Source: Candidatus Bathyarchaeota archaeon
GTDB lineage: Archaea; Thermoproteota; Bathyarchaeia; TCS64
Direction of reading: 5' to 3'
NCBI GenBank assembly: GCA_014730055.1
Contig: WJIV01000195.1
Span: forward strand, 1-18,431
DNA length: 18,431 bases
Shown here one piece after another: positions 1 to 6,395 of this stretch. The position numbers were made by a program, and so were the translations under genes. Within the stretch, counting starts at the first letter, position 1. Each line of letters opens with the position of its first letter. A model generated the notes under the pieces. It was given only the letters and a program-made list of their open reading frames with translations. It made no database searches and had not been told where the DNA came from.

Positions 1-168
1 GATGAATATGTTAAGAATTTGAAGAAATACATTAAATATCTTAGGAAATATTACGAGGATAAAAGCACTCAAGATATTGGAATGTCAAAAGAAGATAGAA
101 TTGAAGCTTCCAACTTTCTTTTAGAAATAGAAAGAACTGTAATAAAATTCTCAGAAGAAAACATGTAA
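1..168 (+). CDS. C-terminal fragment of an unknown protein (5' end outside window)
   Basis: An open frame runs from the left edge to a TAA at 166-168 and gives the last 55 residues of a protein. The tail is highly charged (many Lys, Glu, Tyr) and probably helical, ending in SEENM. It has no motif I recognise, so no function is offered. A seven-T run at 180-186 just after the stop fits an archaeal terminator, which supports this being a real gene end. Confidence 0.6.
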   Translation, partial: DEYVKNLKKYIKYLRKYYEDKSTQDIGMSKEDRIEASNFLLEIERTVIKFSEENM

Positions 169-179
169 ATTCCTTAAAA

Positions 180-186
180 TTTTTTT
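180..186 (+). terminator. Oligo-T terminator after the left-edge gene
   Basis: A run of seven T begins 11 nt after the TAA of the left-edge reading frame. Archaeal RNA polymerase stops at U-rich stretches without needing a hairpin. The position fits, but the background is AT-rich. Confidence 0.4.
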
Positions 187-268
187 GGAAATAACGTATT
201 CGAAATTTTATAATTAAGCTATTGTTATCGCTCATAATTATTAAAAACTAATCTAATTGTCTCATTTT

Positions 269-277
269 TTTATAATT
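269..277 (+). promoter_or_regulatory. TATA-like box for the zinc-ribbon gene
   Basis: The sequence TTTATAATT is centred about 22-23 nt before the ATG at 295. That places the likely transcription start at or within a few bases of the ATG, so the mRNA would be leaderless. The surroundings are AT-rich, so specificity is limited. Confidence 0.4.
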
Positions 278-294
278 ATTGCTAATCTTTAAGT

Positions 295-486
295 ATGATA
301 AATATTCTATATAGATTGGCGCTTATGTTAGTTTGTCCTAGATGTGAAGGAAAACCTGAACCTACTGGTAAAACCTGGAAATTTGGAAAGTTTGACGCTA
401 AATCATACAAATGTCTAAATTGTGAAAAAATCTTCAGTGCTTATTACTCAGCAGACGAGTTGAGTCATACAGTCCCTAAAACTTAA
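295..486 (+). CDS. Small zinc-ribbon protein
   Basis: This 63-residue protein has two CxxC knuckles, C14-P-R-C17 and C40-L-N-C43, 22 residues apart, which is the layout of a single zinc ribbon. Basic and aromatic residues (TWKFGKF) lie between them. Small proteins of this kind are common in archaea and usually bind nucleic acid or proteins; no specific function is assigned. The ATG at 295 suits the TATA-like box at 269-277. A second in-frame ATG at 325 starts just before the first knuckle and would give 53 residues; neither has a clear ribosome binding site. The stop is followed by a T-rich stretch. Confidence 0.7.
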   Translation: MINILYRLALMLVCPRCEGKPEPTGKTWKFGKFDAKSYKCLNCEKIFSAYYSADELSHTVPKT

Positions 487-501
487 TTTTCACCTTTTTT
501 T
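487..501 (+). terminator. T-rich terminator of the zinc-ribbon gene
   Basis: TTTTCACC followed by seven T comes directly after the TAA of the zinc-ribbon gene, in the 25-nt gap before the convergent dehydrogenase gene ends. This is a typical archaeal U-tract terminator for the plus strand. Confidence 0.5.
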
Positions 502-511
502 GGATATTATT

Positions 512-1543
512 TCATGGATTTACAAAAAAGTCTGAGTATTCTTTCTCTATGCCTAATCCTGCTTCCACTGCCTTTCTATATATTAGATTTACAACTGAAG
601 CACTTTGTATGTGAGTTCCATCACTCTCGAATACCGTTATCTCGGATTTATTCTCTCTTCCCTTTTTCTTTCCTGCGACTACCTGACCTATTTGGCCCTG
701 AATGTCTCTCTCGTTTATAACGCCCTTTTCTAAGGCGTCCCTTAATTCTCCGATAGATAGACATTTCTGACTATCAACAATTATTTTCGAAGCGCGCCTA
801 AATACCTCTGTATCAAGTTCTGATTTTTTTGGTCCATCAGCACCCATTCCACTAATATGTGTACCTGGTTTAAGCCACTCTCCCTTTACTATAGGGATCT
901 GAGAATATGTTCCTGTGATTATCACTTCAGATTTCTCAACAACGTCTCTAATTGAGTCCTGGGGGATGATTTCTGCGGATACATGGTCTTTCATGAAAGC
1001 TGTGAACTCCTCGTCTCGTCTTCTACCTGAGTGAGTATATATTTCCTCAAAGTCGAAAATTGAGTCCAGACATGCAAGAGAACCTTTGCCTATCCTCCCC
1101 GTTCCAATGATGCCAACTGTCTCAAAGGTCTCGTTTGCCATGTATTTCACCCCAATGGCTGCTGCTGCGCCAGTTCTGAGCATCCCGGTATCGATTTTAT
1201 TAGATCTTGAGCCAAAGGCATCTCTTGTTCTTTTAATCACCGCTAATGTTTTACCAGACTCTGGATCGATTATCTGATTAATGTATTTATGGAAGTCAAA
1301 ATGGTAGGCGTACGAGGTTACAAAAACCTTCGAATCTTTTAGATAGGCCATTCCATGACCTACACTTGTGGTTCCTGGCGATATGTGTGGCAGGTCTTTC
1401 CCACTTATCTTGATTTCCAGCCTAGGCGTTTCCTCTGCAAGCCCATACCCCTCTTGACGGTAAGCATCCTCAACTGCCGCGATAACCTCGAGGGGTTTGA
1501 GCTCGATTTTGGATATCTCCTCTGGGCCGATTAGTAAAACCAT
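512..1543 (-). CDS. Ornithine cyclodeaminase / mu-crystallin family NAD(P)-dependent enzyme
   Basis: This 343-residue protein belongs to the family of ornithine cyclodeaminase, archaeal alanine dehydrogenase and mu-crystallin (ketimine reductase). Visible marks are the Rossmann motif G147-T-G149-R-I-G152, the preceding MLRTGAAAAIG helix, the MGADGPKKSELD segment with D236 where the family's catalytic Asp lies, and a C-terminal FESDGTHIQ strand matching the family's closing motif. The ATG at 1543 is chosen because it lies one base after the stop of the upstream amidohydrolase and has GGAAG before it; starting further upstream would overlap that gene by about 100 nt. Two oddities: about ten extra residues before RTGAA (around 104-120), and no obvious match to the substrate-binding Lys in the 70-90 segment. 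The substrate cannot be told from sequence; a specific ornithine or alanine label would be overreach. Confidence 0.85.
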   Translation of the reverse strand: MVLLIGPEEISKIELKPLEVIAAVEDAYRQEGYGLAEETPRLEIKISGKDLPHISPGTTSVGHGMAYLKDSKVFVTSYAYHFDFHKYINQIIDPESGKTLAVIKRTRDAFGSRSNKIDTGMLRTGAAAAIGVKYMANETFETVGIIGTGRIGKGSLACLDSIFDFEEIYTHSGRRRDEEFTAFMKDHVSAEIIPQDSIRDVVEKSEVIITGTYSQIPIVKGEWLKPGTHISGMGADGPKKSELDTEVFRRASKIIVDSQKCLSIGELRDALEKGVINERDIQGQIGQVVAGKKKGRENKSEITVFESDGTHIQSASVVNLIYRKAVEAGLGIEKEYSDFFVNP

Positions 1544-1544
1544 G

Positions 1545-3032
1545 CTATTCTTCCCCGTATCTTGAACCCTTCCAAAATTGTTTATCGCTTGGTTTGAAAT
1601 CATCCAAGTCAAGGAGATCAAATGATCTCTCAGCTTCCTCTCTAGCAAGCTTCATGACATCATTTGGATCAACACTCTTTACCTTTCTATTCTCCATTAA
1701 GACCTTTCCATCAATAATCGTTGAATCCACATCACTTCCATTTACATAGAAAGCCAATTGATGAGGAATGTAGGTCATTGGTGTAAGATGAGGCTTATCC
1801 ATATCTATCAGTATTATGTCAGCTTTTTTACCGGCCTCAAGTGATCCCGTCTCATCTTCAACCCCTAAAGCTCTAGCAGCATCAATGGTCACCATACGTA
1901 GGGCCTTACCAGCAGGAAGAACAGCTTGTGTCTCATATCTAATCCACTGATGCCACATCGCGCGAGAGATGTCTTTAAACAAGTCGAAGCTGAAACGGGG
2001 TGCAGAGCCATCCGTTGAGATAGTTACATTGGCTCCTGCCTCAATTAGCTCTACAATCGGTGCATAGCCATACCATATATTTTCTCCTGTTGAAGGGGCT
2101 GTTGCAACACTGGCTCCAGTGTCGGCTATTATCTTAATTTCACTTGAGTTGAGACCGTTACCATGGGCTATCACCACGTCTGGCCCTAGTATCCTGTAAA
2201 CTTCATCCAAGCCAAATTTATCTATCGCAAAGTCGATACTATCTCCAAAGATGTGGGTATGTATCTGAACTCCATGTCTATCAGCTAACTCTCGTATTTC
2301 GAGCGCCTTCTCAAGCATTTTCGGGATATTTTCAGGTAAGTAGGTGTGAGTATACCGAGTCCAAGTGTGACGACCGAAAATATAAGGAGGAGCAAGGGCA
2401 ATTCTTATCCTATTATCTGCTCCTAAATGCCACTTTTTAATAACTTCAACAGAGTTTTTTAAGGCATCATCGTAAGTAAACTCTCTCTCTATCCATTGAT
2501 CATTCTCATAGTAACTTCCCTTCCAATCCGGTATATGCGGGATAAATATATCCGGTGGACCTACTCCAAGGACTGCTTTTGTTCCAACTTTAGAATATGC
2601 CTCCGCATTACGTATTCCAAAAATGGGGCTATCTGTTCTAGCGGGAGTAGAACCAACAATAGAGGCTCCAGTGGTTACACCAAATCTGAGACGCTCCAAG
2701 GAAGCCAATTGCGCTTCTGCATACCACCATCTATCCGTTGTTGCATGCCAGTACAAGCATCCTGCAGGCCAACCATGTATGGGATGATGGAACCCTCCAA
2801 TAAGCCCATGGCCGGAGTGTCCATATGTATCTATCAGACCTGGCATAATGACTTTTTTATTCGCATCTAATGTTTCCTCAGGATTAAATTTCTTTTCCAG
2901 TATGTGGGTTTTCCCGATCTCAACGATGAGCCCATCGTTTACTGCAACTGCACCATTATCTATCATTGTACCTTGTTCATTCATTGTTACCAGCGACCCT
3001 CCATAAATCAGTAAATCGACCTTAATCTTCAA
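1545..3032 (-). CDS. Amidohydrolase, ATZ/TRZ-SsnA-like (cytosolic metal-dependent hydrolase)
   Basis: This 495-residue protein has the two-part amidohydrolase build: a beta-sandwich made from both termini (DLLIYGGSLVTMN near the start; GSLEAGKKADIILID at about 396-410) around a TIM barrel. Expected metal ligands are visible at H258/H260 (IHTH), H290 (AHGNGL) and D341 (STDGSAP). The usual first HxH after PGLID reads Y70-G-H72, so one ligand is a tyrosine. Relatives deaminate or dechlorinate heterocyclic and guanidine-type compounds; the substrate is unknown here. The start is TTG: the frame has a TAG two codons upstream, the first ATG (codon 17) would cut the conserved first strand, and AGGTC precedes it. 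It is co-transcribed with the cyclodeaminase-like gene (1-nt gap). A TATA-like box lies at 3063-3074. Confidence 0.88.
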   Translation of the reverse strand: MKIKVDLLIYGGSLVTMNEQGTMIDNGAVAVNDGLIVEIGKTHILEKKFNPEETLDANKKVIMPGLIDTYGHSGHGLIGGFHHPIHGWPAGCLYWHATTDRWWYAEAQLASLERLRFGVTTGASIVGSTPARTDSPIFGIRNAEAYSKVGTKAVLGVGPPDIFIPHIPDWKGSYYENDQWIEREFTYDDALKNSVEVIKKWHLGADNRIRIALAPPYIFGRHTWTRYTHTYLPENIPKMLEKALEIRELADRHGVQIHTHIFGDSIDFAIDKFGLDEVYRILGPDVVIAHGNGLNSSEIKIIADTGASVATAPSTGENIWYGYAPIVELIEAGANVTISTDGSAPRFSFDLFKDISRAMWHQWIRYETQAVLPAGKALRMVTIDAARALGVEDETGSLEAGKKADIILIDMDKPHLTPMTYIPHQLAFYVNGSDVDSTIIDGKVLMENRKVKSVDPNDVMKLAREEAERSFDLLDLDDFKPSDKQFWKGSRYGEE

Positions 3033-3062
3033 GACCTAAACCCAAGCAAGATAATGCTAACC

Positions 3063-3074
3063 CCTTATATAATA
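3063..3074 (-). promoter_or_regulatory. TATA-like box for the amidohydrolase operon
   Basis: Read on the minus strand, TATTATATAAGG is centred about 37 nt before the TTG start. Transcription would begin near 3043 and leave a leader of about 10 nt that holds the AGGTC element. It is the clearest TATA-like match upstream of this operon. Confidence 0.5.
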
Positions 3075-3093
3075 TCAGAGATTATCAAACGAT

Positions 3094-3107
3094 TCTGAAC
3101 TTTCAGA
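3094..3107. repeat. Inverted repeat TCTGAA-ct-TTCAGA
   Basis: A perfect 6-bp inverted repeat with a 2-nt spacer lies about 20 bp upstream of the minus-strand TATA-like box at 3063-3074. That is where an archaeal activator could bind next to the core promoter. Short inverted repeats also occur by chance in AT-rich DNA. Confidence 0.3.
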
Positions 3108-3157
3108 TACCTTCATCTATTAGTCAAGAAATATTTATAATTAACCAAAAAAATTTT

Positions 3158-3169
3158 GAACAATTGTTC
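3158..3169. repeat. 12-bp perfect palindrome GAACAATTGTTC between divergent units
   Basis: The palindrome sits in the intergenic region between the leftward amidohydrolase operon and the rightward short ORF at 3231. It lies about 34 bp upstream of the plus-strand TATA-like box at 3203. A dimeric regulator site serving one or both directions is possible; no regulator gene is adjacent. Confidence 0.35.
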
Positions 3170-3202
3170 TAATCTGTGGTATTAAAAGTGGCCAGAGTTA
3201 GT

Positions 3203-3210
3203 CTATAAAA
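3203..3210 (+). promoter_or_regulatory. TATA-like box for the short ORF / 80-residue protein pair
   Basis: CTATAAAA is centred about 25 nt before the ATG at 3231, predicting a leaderless or nearly leaderless start there. It is about 110 nt upstream of the larger frame at 3317, so the transcript would carry the short ORF first. Confidence 0.45.
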
Positions 3211-3230
3211 TGTCTGGTGTAATTAGGTAA

Positions 3231-3326
3231 ATGAAAAATGGTCCCAGTCCTGAAATTAGAACCAAAGAAGGAAAACTGATGTATACAAAGTTAGAAATAA
3301 GAGTGGATACTTCAAAATGGAAATGA
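3231..3326 (+). CDS. Possible 31-residue leader ORF overlapping the next gene
   Basis: The frame ATG AAA AAT to TGA at 3324-3326 encodes 31 residues (starting MKNGPSPEIR, ending TSKWK). Its ATG is placed correctly relative to the TATA-like box at 3203-3210. Its stop shares the four bases ATGA (3323-3326) with the third codon of the following 80-residue frame, the geometry of translational coupling. It could be a leader peptide, a real small protein, or the 5' part of one gene split from the next frame by a frameshift. Nothing in the peptide is recognisable. Confidence 0.35.
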   Translation: MKNGPSPEIRTKEGKLMYTKLEIRVDTSKWK

Positions 3327-3559
3327 AAGAAACCCAGCTTGAATCTATGGAACAAATTAGTAACAGAAACCTTATCATTTTTCACGCCAAAGAATTCATA
3401 GCTGTCTATAACGGAGCCTCTGAATACAAGGTACTTCCCAAAGGCGTTAGAGATAAAGCAATAAGAAATGGATTACTTACCCGCCACTATTACCCTTCAA
3501 AGCAAAGATTAACAAAAAAGGCGATAAATATACTCAAGAGAAACGATTTAATTGATTAA
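3317..3559 (+). CDS. Small protein of unknown function, 80 residues
   Basis: The protein is basic, with a predicted strand-turn-helix middle and a C-terminal stretch RLTKKAINILKRNDLID that resembles the last helix of small DNA-binding domains; that likeness is weak and is inference. The ATG at 3317 is the first start codon after the upstream in-frame TAG at 3257. A second ATG at 3323 overlaps the stop of the preceding short ORF in an ATGA arrangement and may be the true coupled start, giving 78 residues. No clear ribosome binding site is seen. It converges on the receptor gene to its right with a 30-nt gap. Confidence 0.55.
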   Translation: MEMKETQLESMEQISNRNLIIFHAKEFIAVYNGASEYKVLPKGVRDKAIRNGLLTRHYYPSKQRLTKKAINILKRNDLID

Positions 3560-3589
3560 TCCACTGATAAATACTAGGTGATGATACTT

Positions 3590-4978
3590 TTAGTCGTTTT
3601 TCCAAGTAATTATACCTAAATCACTGCAAAAGCCTGATTTCCAGCACCCATATTCGCCATCCTTCACACCATACTTGTAAATGCAGTAACTTGCCTTCTC
3701 ACGTTCTCCATATTTATCTAGGTCACATAGACCGGTCACACCCCGATATCCATTGCTTACTTCCATTATAGCTTGTTTCAGTGCATTTATTTCTAAAGTG
3801 TTGACTTCTACAATAGCTTTAGCCAGGATCATAGCTATATCGTAGGAACAAGCTGTGTAGAAATTCAGGTCTTCACCTGTGTATTTTTTGTACCTTAGGG
3901 CCAAGTCGTTATATCTATCATTTTTCTCTGCCTCTGGAACTGGGCTATTCAACCCTATTCTAGAAGCTTTTTCTGGAACCTCTTTTATCATCTGCTGAGA
4001 ATGCACGGTTCCATCGGATCCGAACCATTTTAGATCATAAAGAGTGGGGTAGTCCTTCAGCTGTCTGACTAGCTCAACGGATTCGGCGAAGCTAATTAAT
4101 TCAATAGCAACATGCTTTTCACCATAGTTCGAAACTGCTTCCTTAGCAATCTCTTCTGCATCCTGAAGGTATTCGGTGAAATCCATAGTCTCAGCTCGAT
4201 ATCTTATTCTATTAACTATTACTCCGCCACTTTTATTGAATTCAATCTCAAGGGATTTGTAGATTCCATCACCCCATCCGTCACCTCTCTGGATAACTAT
4301 CACAGCGTTGATATCTCTACTCTCAAGCATTCTCGCAATGACAGCTCCTTGTTCGAAGTCTGTGGGAGCGAGTCTAAAGATTGTATCATCCTCTATAGAA
4401 AGTAGTGGAGAGGTGCTGCTGGGGCTAAATAGTATAATATCATTATCATAGCAATAGCTTCTTGATGCACAGACCTGACTACTCCACATACCACCAATTA
4501 TTAACCGGATTCCATCCTCATTCATCTCTTGGACAATCTCCAAGTGTCTAGCTGCCTGACCTTGAGCATCTGCTACCTCAAAGATAAAATCAAGTTCACT
4601 TCCAAGAGATTGGACATAAGTATTAACGTCTATCTCGATAATTTCCCTAACATATTTCTCATAATCATCATAAGCGTTACTAGTCGATGTGATCACCCCT
4701 ATTTTCACTATTCCATCTTTTAACAACAAACTAGGTGTATTCGAATCTATATTCCTGAGACTTGGAATGGTTCCATATTTAGACTCTAAAAACTTAGTAA
4801 GAGCCTCTACATGACTTGTCAAGTTCTCAACACGTTCGCGTAGTTCTTTTAAATCAGGATTATTATCTCCCTGATATTTATTGAATGTAGAAATCGCTCT
4901 GTATGTATAGGTTAACAAACCCATGTTTAATAAGAGAACAAAACCCAATACAATAATTGTAGATGCTCTAAGTTTCAT
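3590..4978 (-). CDS. Membrane-anchored type I periplasmic-binding-protein receptor (LivJ/Peripla_BP_6-like)
   Basis: This 462-residue protein has an N-terminal membrane segment (about residues 7-26), a short coiled-coil stretch (41-68, LKELRERVENLTSHVEAL) and then a type I periplasmic-binding-protein fold from about 88 to the end. Family marks are VKIGVITS at the first strand, LIIGGMWSSQV (159-169), ILFSPSSTSPLL (182-193) and IFRLAPTDFEQG (200-211). Proteins of this kind bind branched-chain amino acids, amides or urea outside the cell. Seven cysteines lie outside the membrane (170, 176, 377, 418, 432, 445, 451), which could form disulfides. No permease or ATPase gene is in the window, so it may serve a distant transporter or act as a sensor. 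The ATG at 4978 is about 27 nt from the TATA-like box at 5001-5010. Confidence 0.82.
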   Translation of the reverse strand: MKLRASTIIVLGFVLLLNMGLLTYTYRAISTFNKYQGDNNPDLKELRERVENLTSHVEALTKFLESKYGTIPSLRNIDSNTPSLLLKDGIVKIGVITSTSNAYDDYEKYVREIIEIDVNTYVQSLGSELDFIFEVADAQGQAARHLEIVQEMNEDGIRLIIGGMWSSQVCASRSYCYDNDIILFSPSSTSPLLSIEDDTIFRLAPTDFEQGAVIARMLESRDINAVIVIQRGDGWGDGIYKSLEIEFNKSGGVIVNRIRYRAETMDFTEYLQDAEEIAKEAVSNYGEKHVAIELISFAESVELVRQLKDYPTLYDLKWFGSDGTVHSQQMIKEVPEKASRIGLNSPVPEAEKNDRYNDLALRYKKYTGEDLNFYTACSYDIAMILAKAIVEVNTLEINALKQAIMEVSNGYRGVTGLCDLDKYGEREKASYCIYKYGVKDGEYGCWKSGFCSDLGIITWKND

Positions 4979-5000
4979 GATCCTGATAAAAATAAATACG

Positions 5001-5010
5001 GTTTTATATT
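5001..5010 (-). promoter_or_regulatory. TATA-like box for the receptor gene
   Basis: On the minus strand AATATAAAAC is centred 27-28 nt before the ATG at 4978. Transcription should start within about 2 nt of the ATG, so the mRNA is probably leaderless; no Shine-Dalgarno sequence is needed or clearly seen. Confidence 0.5.
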
Positions 5011-5196
5011 TTTTTGAAAAGAATTCTTTACAAAATCACTTCCATCACCGAAGGTAGTCTGGTTATTTGCATTACATTAGAAGTAGTGCTCAATTTTTAG
5101 ATTATTCCCCTACATATTATTTTATTTAAAAAAAATTTTCCAAATTGCCAAACGCTTCTTTTCTTAAATTGATTCAGAGTTATAATAGCAAAAGGG

Positions 5197-5210
5197 GTAA
5201 CTCCTGTTAC
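5197..5210. repeat. Inverted repeat GTAAC-TCCT-GTTAC (copy 1)
   Basis: A 5-bp inverted repeat with a TCCT spacer lies about 10 nt downstream of a plus-strand TATA-like sequence (GTTATAATAG, about 5179-5188). The core TAACTCCTGTTA recurs in the same orientation at 10293-10304, again just downstream of a TATA-like box. It may be an operator or RNA hairpin; no plus-strand gene follows this copy. Confidence 0.4.
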
Positions 5211-5232
5211 AAATATTCATAAAGAATAAATG

Positions 5233-5286
5233 AAAAAAAATGTTCTGAATCATGTCCAAAAACTCACCTTAAATATTCAAAAAAAA
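5233..5286 (-). terminator. Two oligo-U tracts after the DUF1786 gene (minus strand)
   Basis: Eight-A runs on the plus strand at 5233-5240 and 5279-5286 become U8 tracts in the minus-strand transcript, 29 and 75 nt after the stop at 5315. They fit archaeal termination of the leftward operon. Confidence 0.4.
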
Positions 5287-5314
5287 TGATACGAGTATAG
5301 CTATATCATGTCTT

Positions 5315-6379
5315 TCAGTTATAGTGTTTATCTATTACAGAACTTAGTATTCCAATAGTCCCCGTAATCATCATATCTCCACCCGGGGCAGCCTGAACGT
5401 AATCTATTTTTGAGGCATCAAGGATACGACGCATTGGACCCGTCACTGCTATAATGTCAACCTCGGAAAGATCCGATATGCCATCCATAACCACTGCACC
5501 ATGTCCACCATCGTCAAAGACTTCTGAGTGAGTCAACTTACCTTCAATTAATCGTCTCATTAAGACCTCTAACTTATCTCCTGTTAAGCTGCTTGTATGA
5601 TGCTCAAAGAACCCAAGTATTTTCATTTCCATTAATAAAGCTGCCATTGTATGTCCGTTACCCACATTCACGGCAAGGACTCTGCTTTTATTCTCAACAT
5701 TTGGGTCTTCAAGACACCCCCTTAAAGCACTTGGAGAAGTATCCATTAAATAAACATCGACATCAGGAAGAAAATCCTTTACAGCTTTTGATCCTGATTT
5801 CATCCTCAAGAAATAATCAGGTATATCGTCTTCTCGAAAGAGGAAACTATCTAGGCTAGGATTTAAACTAATTAAATCTCTAAACTTTTTAATGCGAAAC
5901 TCTCTGTTACTAATAGGTTCATCCGGTGCACCGTGATCCTTCACTGAGACAGCGATCAGATCAACATCTCTCAGGGTCTCTCCGAATCCATTAAGTAAGT
6001 CTTCGAATTTTCCCAGCTGAACCTCATCCAAGGATATTTTCCTACCAGGAAGCTCTTCTTCTTCACCAATTATATCAACACCCATTGCTCTTACTTCCTC
6101 AAGATCGTTTCTCAAGCTATAAGCTGCCGATGGAGTCATGAATGCTTGGTTTCCCTTTGAGACATGTTCTTTGATCCGAGATATAAGCGGTCCACCTCCA
6201 ATTGTATAGCCGGAGATGTTGAGATCAACTCCATCCTTCGTCGCTTTTTTAACTTTCTCCGCATAGAATCTTGGTGGAGATGGGAGAACCAACTTTATCG
6301 AGTTCTCAATAGCTTTTCTATCATCGTACAGAAGGAAATCAATTGTACCTGCACCGATATCAAGGGCCAAGGCTTTCAT
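5315..6379 (-). CDS. DUF1786 family protein, actin-like ATPase fold
   Basis: This 354-residue protein matches the DUF1786 (COG4012) family, which databases label only tentatively (a pyruvate formate-lyase-activating link has been suggested without proof). The actin/Hsp70/sugar-kinase fold is visible: phosphate-1 loop ALALDIGAGTIDFLLYDD (3-20), phosphate-2-like loop VLAVNVGNGHTMAALL (234-249) and an adenosine-type segment VTGPMRRIL (312-320), plus a Gly-rich end APGGDMMITGTIG. It probably binds ATP in the cytoplasm; substrate unknown. The ATG at 6379 is chosen over a longer frame because the extra 49 residues lack family character and overlap the upstream gene; MKALALDIG is the expected first strand. 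It lies 16 nt after the glycosylase stop, with a TATA-like box of its own at 6401-6408. Confidence 0.82.
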   Translation of the reverse strand: MKALALDIGAGTIDFLLYDDRKAIENSIKLVLPSPPRFYAEKVKKATKDGVDLNISGYTIGGGPLISRIKEHVSKGNQAFMTPSAAYSLRNDLEEVRAMGVDIIGEEEELPGRKISLDEVQLGKFEDLLNGFGETLRDVDLIAVSVKDHGAPDEPISNREFRIKKFRDLISLNPSLDSFLFREDDIPDYFLRMKSGSKAVKDFLPDVDVYLMDTSPSALRGCLEDPNVENKSRVLAVNVGNGHTMAALLMEMKILGFFEHHTSSLTGDKLEVLMRRLIEGKLTHSEVFDDGGHGAVVMDGISDLSEVDIIAVTGPMRRILDASKIDYVQAAPGGDMMITGTIGILSSVIDKHYN

Positions 6380-6395
6380 GTTTAAAAATAGTAAA

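Larger units (their letters stand above)
4979..5314. other. 336-bp AT-rich non-coding region
   Basis: No gene of convincing length is found between the two minus-strand units. It holds the receptor promoter (5001-5010), oligo-A runs at 5128-5135, 5233-5240 and 5279-5286 that would be U-tracts in the minus-strand transcript, a TATA-like box on the plus strand (about 5180-5187), and the GTAAC-tcct-GTTAC inverted repeat (5197-5210). A 9-bp pair, TGATTCAGA at 5170-5178 and TCTGAATCA at 5244-5252, encloses that repeat. Confidence 0.5.

Noticed and set aside
1544..1648. 35-residue extension of the cyclodeaminase-like frame
   Set aside because: It overlaps the end of the amidohydrolase gene, while an ATG with GGAAG lies directly after that gene's stop.
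5230..5289. A 19-codon frame in the 5.2 kb gap downstream of the inverted repeat
   Set aside because: It is Lys/Asn-rich, made largely of oligo-A codons, and lacks a ribosome site; it looks like background.
5578..5586. Third match to the repeat core, CTCCTGTTA
   Set aside because: It lies inside the DUF1786 coding sequence (codons for LTGD), lacks the inverted-repeat symmetry and is best explained by chance.
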